Shown in pieces: positions 20,395 through 28,721 of a DNA stretch of 64,000 nt (the stretch's first letter is position 1; every line of letters begins with the position of its first letter). The translations under genes were made by a program, and so were the position numbers. The DNA comes from Burkholderiaceae bacterium (GTDB lineage Bacteria > Pseudomonadota > Gammaproteobacteria > Burkholderiales > Burkholderiaceae_C), in the NCBI GenBank assembly GCA_024235955.1, contig JACKLJ010000004.1:62001-126000 (forward strand), given 5' to 3'. The notes below the pieces were generated by a model. The model was not told the origin of the DNA. It searched no databases and saw only the letters and a list, made by a program, of their open reading frames with translations.

Positions 20395-20707
20395 GAGTTT
20401 CCTTGGAGAGGATGGTTTGGCGGGCCCTTTTCCACGGTCGGCGCTCCTCTTGAAAGGGAGCCTCTTAGGTGGTGGGTGTGCTGCCCCAAATGCCTTGGGT
20501 CGCACTGCTTTTGCCGCGGGGCCACAAATCGCTGCAAAGCCTTGTATTCTAACCTTGTCGGGCGTTTTGCAACAGCCCCTGGCTGCGGGCGAGCCCGGGG
20601 GCGGGCCGGCTGATGCGGCCGCGCGACGACGCCCGGCTGGCTGCCGGGCGCCTGGCGCCGGGCGGGGAGGGCCGCCAGAGGCCGCAGCACGGGTACCATC
20701 GGCCCCC
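20395..20707 (-). promoter_or_regulatory. rplM-rpsI promoter and long leader
   Basis: This 313-nt gap between the divergent rplM and rlmJ holds no gene. On the minus strand a TTGCAA (20572-20567) and TAGAAT (20551-20546) pair, 15 nt apart, could be the promoter. That leaves about 150 nt of leader with a small GGCTCC..GGAGC hairpin near 20443-20463. L13 represses its own operon through the leader in some bacteria; whether this leader does so is unknown. Confidence 0.5.
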
Positions 20708-21709
20708 ATGTTCAGCTACCGCCACGCCTTTCATGCCGGCAACCACGCCGACGCGCTCAAGCACGTCACGCTGCTGGCCACGCTGCGCCACCTGATGGCC
20801 AAGAGCACCCCGCTGACGCTGATCGACACCCACGCCGGCGCCGGCGTGTACCGGCTGGACGACGGTGCGGCCCGCCTCTCCGGCGAGGCCGAGCAGGGCG
20901 TGGCGCGCCTGCAGGCGCTGCACCAGGCGCGGGTTTCAGAAGAAAATCAGGCTCCAGACCAGGCACAGCGGGCGCAGGCAGCTACAAAAGAAGAAGCAAA
21001 TCTGTTGTGGGACTATCTGGCGCTGGTGGCTGGCTTCAATAGCAATGCATCGCCTGAGGCGCCCTGGCGCGTCTACCCTGGCTCGCCCTTCCTGATGCAC
21101 GCGCTGATGACCGAACCCGGACGCGCCGCCGTGCACGACCGCCTCAAGCTGTTCGAGCTGCACCCCACCGACAGCCAGGCCCTGGCGGCCCATGTGGCGC
21201 AGCTGGAGGCCGGCCGGCAGGTCAGCGTGGCGCGGCAGGACGGTTTCGAGGGCCTGAAAGGCCTGCTGCCCCCGCCGGCCGACCGCGCCGGCTCGCGCCG
21301 GGCGCTGGTGCTGATCGACCCGAGCTACGAGATCAAGACCGACTACGCCCGCGTGGCCGCTGCCGTGCAGGACGGCCTGCGGCGCTTCGCCACCGGCGTC
21401 TACCTGGTCTGGTACCCGATCATCGGCCGCGCCCAGGCGCACGACCTGCCGCGGCGCCTGCGCACCCTGGCCAACCAGGCCGGGCGGCCCTGGCTGCACG
21501 CCACCCTGGCCGTGGGCGCGCCGCGCAGCGCCACACCCGCGGCGGTGCCCGGTGCCGAGCCCGCCCGCCCTGGCCTCACCGCCAGCGGCATGTTCGTGAT
21601 CAACCCGCCGCACACCCTGGCCGCCGGCCTGCGCGCCGCCCTGCCGGTGCTGCAGGAAGCGCTGGCGCGCGGGCCCCACGCGGGCTGGACGGTGGAAACC
21701 GGGGGCTGA
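20708..21709 (+). CDS. rlmJ: 23S rRNA A2030 N6-methyltransferase RlmJ
   Basis: 333 aa from the ATG at 20708; E. coli RlmJ is about 280 aa. The N-terminus MFSYRHAFHAGNHADALKH and TLIDTHAGAGVYRL (SAM-binding) are typical, and the catalytic block reads DPSYE at 204-208 where the family has DPPY. Two insertions explain the extra length: residues ~76-98 are translated from a copy of the short dispersed repeat, and residues ~280-300 are an Ala/Pro-rich stretch. Single gene, divergent from rplM. Confidence 0.9.
   Translation: MFSYRHAFHAGNHADALKHVTLLATLRHLMAKSTPLTLIDTHAGAGVYRLDDGAARLSGEAEQGVARLQALHQARVSEENQAPDQAQRAQAATKEEANLLWDYLALVAGFNSNASPEAPWRVYPGSPFLMHALMTEPGRAAVHDRLKLFELHPTDSQALAAHVAQLEAGRQVSVARQDGFEGLKGLLPPPADRAGSRRALVLIDPSYEIKTDYARVAAAVQDGLRRFATGVYLVWYPIIGRAQAHDLPRRLRTLANQAGRPWLHATLAVGAPRSATPAAVPGAEPARPGLTASGMFVINPPHTLAAGLRAALPVLQEALARGPHAGWTVETGG
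20935..21000 (+). repeat. Short dispersed repeat inside rlmJ
   Basis: Contains aaaatcaggctccagacca and gcgggcgcaggcagcta. It is read in frame in the codon phase gcg-cag-gca-gct and encodes about 22 residues of RlmJ without a stop. Confidence 0.85.
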
Positions 21710-22013
21710 GCCCCGCCGCCGGCCCCGCCGGCCGCCAGAGCTGCCCGCTACCGGCGGCGGATTCCCTCAAGGCTGGGCAGACCGAAGAAGACCAGGCTTG
21801 CTGGCCGCGATCAGTGCGCCGCCGGCGCTACCACGTTCTTCGTCGGCCGGCACCTCAGTGGTCGTTAAAAAATGCATACTTTGTAGTGAACTTACATACC
21901 CTAATTTAGGTAGTTTGTAGTTTCAAAGTATTTGATTCCAGACGTTAATAAGGGGAGTATTTTTACAACCTTTGTTTACTTGCGGCGTGCGGCGCTCCCT
22001 AGACTGCGCCGCC
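21710..22013 (+). promoter_or_regulatory. AT-rich regulatory region before the first glycosidase-like lipoprotein
   Basis: No gene. From about 21865 to 21985 base composition drops sharply against the GC-rich surroundings. It holds an 8-bp inverted repeat ATACTTTG / CAAAGTAT (about 21876 and 21924), and a small palindrome CCTAATTTAGG between them. This looks like a promoter/operator zone or an acquired segment; no specific regulator can be named. Confidence 0.5.
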
Positions 22014-23111
22014 ATGACTACCTCGACCTACTTACCGGCGCGGCCGGCCCATTCGCCCGAATCCTCGCTGGCCTGTGCCGCGCCGGTTCGCCTTTCCACT
22101 TCCCAGGGCCTGCTGCGCGCGGCGCTGGCCACCGCGGCCCTGGTTGCCCTGAGCGCCTGCGGCGGCGGTGAATCCACCGGCACGACCGCTGCCGCCACGT
22201 CCGCGGCGTCCACCACGGCGGACGCCGCCACTGCCACGGCGGTCGACGCCGTCAGCACCACCAGCACCGGCACCACCCCCACGGAAACCGCCGCCGCCCT
22301 GCCGCCTCCCGCGGGGGCCGGCCGCACGGTGCCTTCGCCGCTGTACGGCGTGACGGTGGACGACGTGAGCGGCCTGTCTTCCATCACCGAGGCACTCTCG
22401 AAGCTCTCGCGCACGCCCACCACCCGGATCGTGTTCGACGAGTACCAGCCAGCCAGCGGCTACCGCAAGGCCACGGTGGCCATCAACAAGGTCAGCTACG
22501 TGATGGGCGAGATCCTGGACTCGCAATACCTGACCACGGTGAACGTGCAGGGCTACCTGGACCGCACCAACGAATACCTGGCGGCGCTGGGCGACGTGGT
22601 CGACATCTGGGAAATCGGCAACGAAATCAACGGCGAATGGCTGGGCACCAACAGCGACGTGGTGGCCAAGATGACCGGGGCGTACGACATCGTCAAGGGT
22701 CAGGGCAGAACCACGGCGCTGACGCTGTACTACAACCAGGACTGCTGGTCCAAGAAGAGCAACGAGATGTTCACCTGGGCGGCGGCCAACATACCCCAGC
22801 GGATGAAGCAGGGGCTGGACTACGTGCTGGTGAGCTACTACGAGGAAGACTGCAACAACCTCAAGCCCGACTGGAACGCGGTCTTCACCCAACTCTCGGC
22901 CATGTTCCCCAATTCCAAGGTCGGCTTCGGCGAGGTCGGCACCAGCAGGAAGGCCAAGAAGGCCGCCTACCTGCAGCGCTACTACGCCTTGAAGCCGCCG
23001 GTGGCCAACTATGTGGGCGGCTACTTCTGGTGGTATTTCAAGCAGGACATGGTGCCCTACACCAAGGACCTGTGGACCACGCTGAACAGCGCCGTCGCCG
23101 CCACGAACTGA
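22014..23111 (+). CDS. Secreted lipoprotein with TIM-barrel glycoside hydrolase-like domain (copy 1)
   Basis: 365 aa from the ATG at 22014. The signal has lipobox LSAC with Cys49, followed by a Thr/Ala/Ser linker to ~105. The rest maps onto eight beta strands of a clan GH-A barrel: PLYGVTVD, RIVFDEYQ, YVMGEILD, VDIWEIGNE, LTLYYNQD, YVLVSYYEED, VGFGEVGTS, GYFWWYF. Glu204 in the Asn-Glu pair at strand 4 fits the acid/base, and Glu307 at strand 7 the nucleophile. Substrate unknown; I cannot assign a GH family number. A second copy follows at 23290. Confidence 0.75.
   Translation: MTTSTYLPARPAHSPESSLACAAPVRLSTSQGLLRAALATAALVALSACGGGESTGTTAAATSAASTTADAATATAVDAVSTTSTGTTPTETAAALPPPAGAGRTVPSPLYGVTVDDVSGLSSITEALSKLSRTPTTRIVFDEYQPASGYRKATVAINKVSYVMGEILDSQYLTTVNVQGYLDRTNEYLAALGDVVDIWEIGNEINGEWLGTNSDVVAKMTGAYDIVKGQGRTTALTLYYNQDCWSKKSNEMFTWAAANIPQRMKQGLDYVLVSYYEEDCNNLKPDWNAVFTQLSAMFPNSKVGFGEVGTSRKAKKAAYLQRYYALKPPVANYVGGYFWWYFKQDMVPYTKDLWTTLNSAVAATN
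22470..22900 (+). repeat. Near-identical tract, copy 1 (pairs with 23800-24230)
   Basis: These 431 bases match 23800-24230 with only two differences that I can see (near 22775 and 22784), while the coding sequence on both sides is clearly diverged. It encodes barrel strands 3 to 6 including the Asn-Glu site. Confidence 0.9.
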
Positions 23112-23137
23112 GCCTGACCTTGGGGGGTAGGGTAGGT

Positions 23138-23202
23138 TTTATGAGCGAAATCAGCCTCCGGCCCTTATATGGCGGCCGCAGGCAGCTATGGTATTCATAG
23201 TA
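23138..23202 (+). repeat. Short dispersed repeat (agctat family)
   Basis: Contains gaaatcagcctccggcc and ggcggccgcaggcagctat, then attcatagt. It lies between the two lipoprotein genes. Confidence 0.8.
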
Positions 23203-23289
23203 ATTGCCAGCCGGTCGGGTGGGCTTGGATCAGCGCGGCTGTGAACAAAACCTTACCGGCGCAAGGGTGTTGAACCTAAACTGGCGCCC

Positions 23290-24441
23290 ATGCAAACCAA
23301 CCCCGCTTCCACCCTGCCGGCCGTGCCGGCCTTCATGCCCCGCCGGTCCGCCAAAACGGCCGGTGCTTCGGCCACCAACGGCGTCGGTTCGCGGCTGGCC
23401 GTCGTGCGCGCGCTGATGGCGGCGGCAGCGGCCTCGGCGCTGGGCGCCTGCGGCGGCGGTTCCGACAGCTCGGCGGCGTCCACCCCGGTGGCGACCTCGC
23501 CGTCACCCGCGACCAGCGGCACCGAAAGCGCCACGCCGGCGCCTTCGCTCACACCGACCCCTTCGCCGTCTCCGTCGCCGGCGGTCACTCCGGTGGCGTC
23601 GCCCACGCCCGCTCCGACGTCGTCGGCCATCGCACCGACCACCGGCGCCGGCCGCGCGGTGCCGCTGCCACTGTACGGCGTCACGGTGGACGATATCTCC
23701 GGGCTGTCGTCGATCACCGAAGCCCTGTCCAGGCTGTCGCGCACCCCCACCACGCGCATCGTCTTCGACGAATACCAGGCCGCCAGCAGCTACCGCGCCG
23801 CCACGGTGGCCATCAACAAGGTCAGCTACGTGATGGGCGAGATCCTGGACTCGCAATACCTGACCACGGTGAACGTGCAGGGCTACCTGGACCGCACCAA
23901 CGAATACCTGGCGGCGCTGGGCGACGTGGTCGACATCTGGGAAATCGGCAACGAAATCAACGGCGAATGGCTGGGCACCAACAGCGACGTGGTGGCCAAG
24001 ATGACCGGGGCGTACGACATCGTCAAGGGTCAGGGCAGAACCACGGCGCTGACGCTGTACTACAACCAGGACTGCTGGTCCAAGAAGAGCAACGAGATGT
24101 TCACTTGGGCGGCAGCCAACATACCCCAGCGGATGAAGCAGGGGCTGGACTACGTGCTGGTGAGCTACTACGAGGAAGACTGCAACAACCTCAAGCCCGA
24201 CTGGAACGCGGTCTTCACCCAACTCTCGGCGATGTTCCCCAACTCCCGGCTGGGCTTCGGCGAAGTGGGCACCAGCAGCGCTTCGCAAAAGGCCGCCTAC
24301 CTGCAGCGCTACTACGCCTTGAAGCCACCGGTGACCAATTACGTGGGGGGCTATTTCTGGTGGTACTTCCGCGAGGACATGGTGCCTTACACCAAGGCCC
24401 TGTGGAGCACGCTGAACGAGGCCATCGCGGCGACCAACTGA
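23290..24441 (+). CDS. Secreted lipoprotein with TIM-barrel glycoside hydrolase-like domain (copy 2)
   Basis: 383 aa, paralogue of the gene at 22014. The lipobox is ALGAC with Cys54. The linker differs from copy 1: it is Pro/Thr/Ser-rich with PSP-type repeats and about 20 residues longer. The barrel domain keeps every strand motif; the candidate catalytic Glu residues are near 222 (IGNE) and 325 (GFGEVG). Signal and linker share little with copy 1, whereas the barrel middle is nearly identical at DNA level. Function unknown; surface or periplasmic action on a carbohydrate is the best guess. Confidence 0.75.
   Translation: MQTNPASTLPAVPAFMPRRSAKTAGASATNGVGSRLAVVRALMAAAAASALGACGGGSDSSAASTPVATSPSPATSGTESATPAPSLTPTPSPSPSPAVTPVASPTPAPTSSAIAPTTGAGRAVPLPLYGVTVDDISGLSSITEALSRLSRTPTTRIVFDEYQAASSYRAATVAINKVSYVMGEILDSQYLTTVNVQGYLDRTNEYLAALGDVVDIWEIGNEINGEWLGTNSDVVAKMTGAYDIVKGQGRTTALTLYYNQDCWSKKSNEMFTWAAANIPQRMKQGLDYVLVSYYEEDCNNLKPDWNAVFTQLSAMFPNSRLGFGEVGTSSASQKAAYLQRYYALKPPVTNYVGGYFWWYFREDMVPYTKALWSTLNEAIAATN
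23800..24230 (+). repeat. Near-identical tract, copy 2 (pairs with 22470-22900)
   Basis: Partner of the tract in copy 1, at a constant offset of 1330 bases. The boundary is sharp on the left, where the preceding codons differ at most third positions. Confidence 0.9.
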
Positions 24442-24520
24442 GCGCCTCCCGGTCGGCTTGGCGACCCGCGTTCCCGCGGCTCCAGCGCGCCCAAGGGAAA
24501 ACCCTTAAGCCCCGATGGGC

Positions 24521-24557
24521 AATTAACCGACCGCACGGTCGGTTAATTCTCTATACT
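24521..24557 (+). promoter_or_regulatory. paaA promoter with perfect TetR-type operator
   Basis: aattaaccgaccg and its exact complement form a perfect 13-bp-arm palindrome around CA at 24521-24548. A -10 box TATACT follows at 24552-24557, so a bound protein would cover the -35 region. The paaF/paaG gap holds the same arms. The expected binder is a PaaR-type repressor released by phenylacetyl-CoA (inference). Confidence 0.85.
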
Positions 24558-24635
24558 CGTGGCTCCCCGATCACCGCGTGCCGGTGGTGGCGCCGTTCAG
24601 GGCGCTGCCTGGCCGGCCAACGAGGAGACTTCCAC

Positions 24636-25664
24636 GTGTATACGCAATCCTTTTCCGTCCCCGACGACGAGGCCGGCAAGGCCGCCGGCCTGAAGGCCGT
24701 GCCCAAGGCGCAGAGTGCGGCCGAGGCCGAGCTGGAGCAGCGCTTCGAGGCGCGCATCGCCGCCGACGGCCGCATCGAGCCGCGCGACTGGATGCCCGAG
24801 GCCTACCGCAAGACGCTGGTGCGCCAGATCAGCCAGCACGCGCATTCCGAGATCGTCGGCATGCTGCCCGAAGGCAACTGGATCACCCGCGCCCCCAGCC
24901 TGAAGCGCAAGTGCATCCTGATCGCCAAGGTGCAGGACGAGGGCGGCCACGGGCTGTACCTCTACAGCGCCGCCGAAACCCTGGGCACCAGCCGCGAAGA
25001 CATGCTGGATGCCCTGCACAGCGGCAAGGCCAAGTACAGCTCCATCTTCAACTACCCCACGCTCAACTGGGCCGATGTGGGCGTGATCGGCTGGCTGGTG
25101 GACGGCGCGGCCATCATGAACCAGATCCCGCTGTGCCGCTGCAGCTACGGCCCCTACGCGCGCGCCATGATCCGCGTCTGCAAGGAAGAAAGCTTCCACC
25201 AGCGCCAGGGCTATGAGGCCCTGCTGGTGATGATGAAGGGCACCCAGGCCCAGCGCGACATGGTGCAGGACGCAGTGAACCGCTACTGGTGGAAGTGCCT
25301 GGCCATGTTCGGCCCTTCCGACAAGGACAGCATCCACTCCAGCCAGGGCATGAAGTGGGGCATCAAGCGCATCAGCAACGACGACCTGCGCCAGAAGTTC
25401 ATCGACGCCACCGTGCCCCAGGCCAAAGTGCTGGGCGTGACCCTACCCGATCCGGAACTCAAGTGGAACGAGGCGCGCGGCCACCACGACCACGGCGAGA
25501 TCGACTGGGACGAGTTCTGGCAGACCGTGAACGGCCACGGCCCCATGAACCGCGAGCGCCTGGCCACCCGCGTCAAGGCCCACGACGATGGTGCCTGGGT
25601 GCGCGAAGCCGCCCTGGCCCATTCTGAAAAACAAGCCCAACGCGCCATGAAGGAGGCAGCATGA
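24636..25664 (+). CDS. paaA: Phenylacetyl-CoA 1,2-epoxidase subunit PaaA
   Basis: 342 aa from a GTG at 24636, 8 nt after GAGGAG; no ATG start fits. This is the catalytic diiron subunit, a ferritin-like helical bundle: PSLKRKCILIAKVQDEGGHG and CKEESFHQRQGYEA carry the Glu/His ligands. With PaaC (structural), PaaB and the reductase PaaE it epoxidises the ring of phenylacetyl-CoA using O2 and NADPH. It overlaps paaB by 4 nt. Confidence 0.95.
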   Translation: MYTQSFSVPDDEAGKAAGLKAVPKAQSAAEAELEQRFEARIAADGRIEPRDWMPEAYRKTLVRQISQHAHSEIVGMLPEGNWITRAPSLKRKCILIAKVQDEGGHGLYLYSAAETLGTSREDMLDALHSGKAKYSSIFNYPTLNWADVGVIGWLVDGAAIMNQIPLCRCSYGPYARAMIRVCKEESFHQRQGYEALLVMMKGTQAQRDMVQDAVNRYWWKCLAMFGPSDKDSIHSSQGMKWGIKRISNDDLRQKFIDATVPQAKVLGVTLPDPELKWNEARGHHDHGEIDWDEFWQTVNGHGPMNRERLATRVKAHDDGAWVREAALAHSEKQAQRAMKEAA

Positions 25665-25999
25665 GCACCAGGAAGCAAGCCGCCCAGCCCGCCGCGGGCG
25701 CATCCGCCGCCAAGGCCCTGAAGGATTGGCCGCTGTGGGAGGTTTTCGTGCGCAGCAAGCAGGGCCTGGAGCACAAGCACTGCGGCAGCCTGCACGCCGC
25801 CGACGCCACGCACGCGCTGCAGATGGCGCGCGACGTCTACACCCGTCGGCAGGAAGGCGTGAGCATCTGGGTCGTGCCCTCGCACCTCATCAGCGCCTCC
25901 GAGCCGGACGACAAGGCCGAGTTCTTCGAGCCCGCGGACGACAAGATCTACCGCCACCCGACCTTCTACGAGATCCCCGACGAAGTGGGGCACATGTGA
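25661..25999 (+). CDS. paaB: Phenylacetyl-CoA epoxidase subunit PaaB
   Basis: 112 aa. The conserved core WPLWEVFVRSKQGLEHKHCG is present, with ARDVYTRRQEGVSIWVV and the C-terminal HPTFYEIP. The first ~20 residues (QAAQPAAGASAAK) are a low-complexity lead not seen in shorter PaaB. PaaB bridges PaaAC heterodimers. The stop shares its last base with the paaC start. Confidence 0.94.
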   Translation: MSTRKQAAQPAAGASAAKALKDWPLWEVFVRSKQGLEHKHCGSLHAADATHALQMARDVYTRRQEGVSIWVVPSHLISASEPDDKAEFFEPADDKIYRHPTFYEIPDEVGHM

Positions 26000-26844
26000 T
26001 GCCGGCCGTGATCGACAGGGTGAGTGCGCCCATCGCCTACCTGCTGCACCTGGCCGACAACGCGCTCGTGCTCGGCCAGCGCAACGCCGAATGGTGCGGC
26101 CACGCGCCCACCATTGAGGAAGACATGTCGATGGCCAACAACAGCCTCGACCTGATCGGCCAGGCGCGCCTGCTCTACCAGTACGTGGCCGAGCGCATGA
26201 ACGCCGAAGGCCGCACCACGCGGCCCAGCGCCTGGCCCGCCGGCCCCATCACCGAGGACACGCTGGCCTACTTCCGCGACGTGCCGGATTTCCTCAACTA
26301 CACGCTGCTGGAGCTGCCGCACAGCCCGGCGCTGGTGCCCATGGGCGTGGGCAACCGCGACTGGGCCACCACCATCGTGCGCAACTGGCTCTACAGCCAG
26401 CTGATGGTGATGGTGTGGGAGCGCCTGCAGGCCTGCGGCGACGAGCGGCTGGCCGCCATCGCCGCCAAGTCGCTCAAGGAAGTGCGCTACCACCTGCGCC
26501 ACTCGCGCGACTGGCTGGTGCGCCTGGGCGACGGCACCGATGAATCGCACCGCCGCATGCAGGACGCCGTGGACCACCTGCTGCCCTATACCAGCGAGTT
26601 CTGGGCCGCCAGCCCCACCGAGGCCGGCGCCATCGCCGCCGGCTGCGGCGTCGATGTGCCGGCGCTGCGCGCCGAGTGGGACGCCGCCGTGGACGCCGCG
26701 CTGCAGGAAGCCACGCTGCGCCGCCCGCCCGAGGCGAAGCACTACGTCACCGAAGGCAAGCGCGGCGTGCATTCCGAGCATCTGGGCTACCTGCTGAACG
26801 AGCTGCAGGGTCTGGCGCGCCAGCATCCGGGAGCGGTGTGGTGA
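25999..26844 (+). CDS. paaC: Phenylacetyl-CoA epoxidase structural subunit PaaC
   Basis: 281 aa from the ATG at 25999 that overlaps the paaB stop. It is a ferritin-like fold (LLHLADNALVLGQRNAEWCG, then IEEDMSMANNSLDLIGQARL and KEVRYHLRHSRDWLVRLGDG). PaaC pairs with PaaA and lacks catalytic iron. The C-terminal GVHSEHLGYLLNEL matches the family. Confidence 0.94.
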   Translation: MPAVIDRVSAPIAYLLHLADNALVLGQRNAEWCGHAPTIEEDMSMANNSLDLIGQARLLYQYVAERMNAEGRTTRPSAWPAGPITEDTLAYFRDVPDFLNYTLLELPHSPALVPMGVGNRDWATTIVRNWLYSQLMVMVWERLQACGDERLAAIAAKSLKEVRYHLRHSRDWLVRLGDGTDESHRRMQDAVDHLLPYTSEFWAASPTEAGAIAAGCGVDVPALRAEWDAAVDAALQEATLRRPPEAKHYVTEGKRGVHSEHLGYLLNELQGLARQHPGAVW

Positions 26845-26904
26845 GCAGGCCGGCGCTGCTGCGCTCTTCAGCGCACGCAGGCGCGTCCGGGCTGCGGGGC
26901 TGAA

Positions 26905-26965
26905 GGCGGTTTATGAGCCAAATCGCCTCCCAGCCCTTGCATGACGGGCGCAGCCAGCTATCGGA
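26905..26965 (+). repeat. Short dispersed repeat covering the paaD start
   Basis: Contains aaatcgcctcccagccc and gacgggcgcagccagctat. The paaD ATG (26913) lies within it, and about 16 N-terminal residues of PaaD are read from it in the phase cag-cta-tcg. Confidence 0.85.
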
Positions 26966-27521
26966 AAGTGAGCGTGCCAGGCTCTGGCCGGTGCTCGACG
27001 AGCTGAGCGATCCGGAAATCCCGGTCGTCACGCTGCGCGAGATGGGCATCGTGCGCGACCTGCGCCGCGGCGCCGACGGCGTGCTGGAAGTGGTGATCAC
27101 CCCCACCTACAGCGGCTGCCCGGCCATGGAGCAGATCCACGACGACATCGTGGCGCGGCTGGCGCGCGAAGGCCTGGCCGCCCGCGTGGTCACGCAGCTC
27201 GCCCCGGCCTGGACCACCGACTGGATGACGCCCGTCGCGCACGAGAAGCTGCGTGCCTACGGCATCGCGCCGCCGCAGTGCGGCAGCGCCCAGGCGGGCG
27301 AGGCGGTGATCCGGTTCGCTCCCAGAAAAGGAGCTGGCGGCGCAGGCGGCACAAGGGATGCAGCCTCAAAGGATGCTGAAAGCGCGCTGCCCGCCGTGCC
27401 CTGCCCGCAATGCGGCTCCACCCACACCACGGAAACCTCGCACTTCGGCTCCACCGCCTGCAAGGCGCTGTACCGCTGCCTGGATTGCCTGGAGCCCTTC
27501 GACTACTTCAAACCGCATTGA
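26913..27521 (+). CDS. paaD: Phenylacetyl-CoA epoxidase maturation subunit PaaD (PaaJ)
   Basis: 202 aa, longer than the usual ~160-170. The DUF59/MIP18-like domain begins near residue 20 (LDELSDPEIPVVTLREMGIV) with the cluster-related TYSGCPAME. The C-terminus is a zinc-ribbon type CPQCGSTHTT .. CKALYRCLDCLEPFDYFKPH. PaaD is needed to mature the epoxidase. The N-terminal 16 residues come from a dispersed-repeat copy, and the linker at ~131-155 seems to come from a second, degenerate one. The ribosome site is weak (GAAGG, 8-10 nt upstream). Confidence 0.9.
   Translation: MSQIASQPLHDGRSQLSESERARLWPVLDELSDPEIPVVTLREMGIVRDLRRGADGVLEVVITPTYSGCPAMEQIHDDIVARLAREGLAARVVTQLAPAWTTDWMTPVAHEKLRAYGIAPPQCGSAQAGEAVIRFAPRKGAGGAGGTRDAASKDAESALPAVPCPQCGSTHTTETSHFGSTACKALYRCLDCLEPFDYFKPH
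27325..27380 (-). repeat. Probable degenerate dispersed repeat in the paaD linker
   Basis: Reads in the reverse family orientation as gagctggcggcgcaggcgg, then acaagggatgcagcctcaaa. The match is partial. It is translated through as a Gly/Ala/Lys/Asp linker. Confidence 0.5.
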
Positions 27522-27617
27522 GCGCCGTCGGCGGCCCGGTTGCGCACCGTGGTGTGCGCACCGGAGCGCTGGCCGCAACCACAACGCACCACGAGAACGA
27601 AAAGAGGAAACAAGTCC

Positions 27618-28721
27618 ATGTCCGCCCCACGCTTTCATGAGCTCACCGTCGCCCGCGTCAGCCCCGAGGCCGCGGGTTCCGTGGCCATTACCTTCGCCGT
27701 GCCGCAGGAGCTGCACGAGCAGTTCAGCTTCGAGCCCGGCCAGTTCCTCACGCTGCGCAGCACCATCGACGGGCAGGACGTGCGTCGCAACTACTCCATC
27801 TGCTCGACGCGCAGTCGCTACGCCAGCGGCGGCGAACTGGAAGTGGGCATCCGCCCCATGGAAGGCGGCGTGTTCTCCAACTGGGCGGCCACCCGGCTGA
27901 AGGCCGGTGACAAGATGGCGGTGATGCCGCCGGACGGGCGCTTCACCATCAGGAAGCCGCGCGCGCTGCACCGCGTGGGCTTTGCCGCCGGCTCGGGCAT
28001 CACGCCCATCCTCAGCATCATCGCCACCACGATGGAGGAGAGCGACACCGCCAAGTTCACGCTGGTGTACGGCAACCGCCGCATGAGCAGCGTGATGTTC
28101 AACGAGGCGCTGCAGGACCTGAAGGACAAGTACAAGAACCGGCTGACGCTGATCCACATCCTCTCGCGCCAGGCGCAGGAGGTGCCGCTGCTGGAAGGCC
28201 GCATCGACGCCGCCAAGGTGCGGCAACTGATCGACACCCTGCTGCCCGCCAGAAGCATGGACGAGGTCTTCGTCTGCGGTCCCGAGGCCATGATCGAGGA
28301 AACCGAGCAGGCGCTCCAGCAGGCCGGCGTGCCGGCCGACCGCATCTACAGCGAGCGCTTCACATCACCCTCGCTGGAAAAGCTCAGCACCGACGCACGC
28401 CGCGCCGCCGTGCAGCACGGCGACCCGGAGGCCCCCACCGGCCAGGTGGCGCTGACGGTGGTGGTGGACGGCAAGGCGCACGAGATGAGCATGCGCCCCG
28501 ACCAGCACGTGCTCGACGTCGCCCTCTCCGCCGGCCTGGACCTGCCGTACTCCTGCAAGGGTGGCGTGTGTTGCACCTGCCGTGCCAAGGTGCTGGAAGG
28601 CCAGGTCACCATGGACAAGAACTTCACCCTGGAGGCCGAAGAGATGGCCCAGGGCTTCGTCCTCTCCTGCCAGGCGCGCCCCACGGGCGACAAGCTGGTG
28701 GTGAGCTACGACGAGAGGTGA
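27618..28721 (+). CDS. paaE: Phenylacetyl-CoA epoxidase reductase PaaE
   Basis: 367 aa from the ATG at 27618 behind AAAGAGGA; an in-frame start at 27540 is less likely. The FAD motif RNYS is at 57-60 and the NAD(P) motif GSGITP at 125-130. The C-terminal plant-type [2Fe-2S] domain has Cys313, 318, 321 and 351. It passes electrons from NADPH to the PaaAC diiron site. Last gene of paaABCDE. Confidence 0.95.
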   Translation: MSAPRFHELTVARVSPEAAGSVAITFAVPQELHEQFSFEPGQFLTLRSTIDGQDVRRNYSICSTRSRYASGGELEVGIRPMEGGVFSNWAATRLKAGDKMAVMPPDGRFTIRKPRALHRVGFAAGSGITPILSIIATTMEESDTAKFTLVYGNRRMSSVMFNEALQDLKDKYKNRLTLIHILSRQAQEVPLLEGRIDAAKVRQLIDTLLPARSMDEVFVCGPEAMIEETEQALQQAGVPADRIYSERFTSPSLEKLSTDARRAAVQHGDPEAPTGQVALTVVVDGKAHEMSMRPDQHVLDVALSAGLDLPYSCKGGVCCTCRAKVLEGQVTMDKNFTLEAEEMAQGFVLSCQARPTGDKLVVSYDER

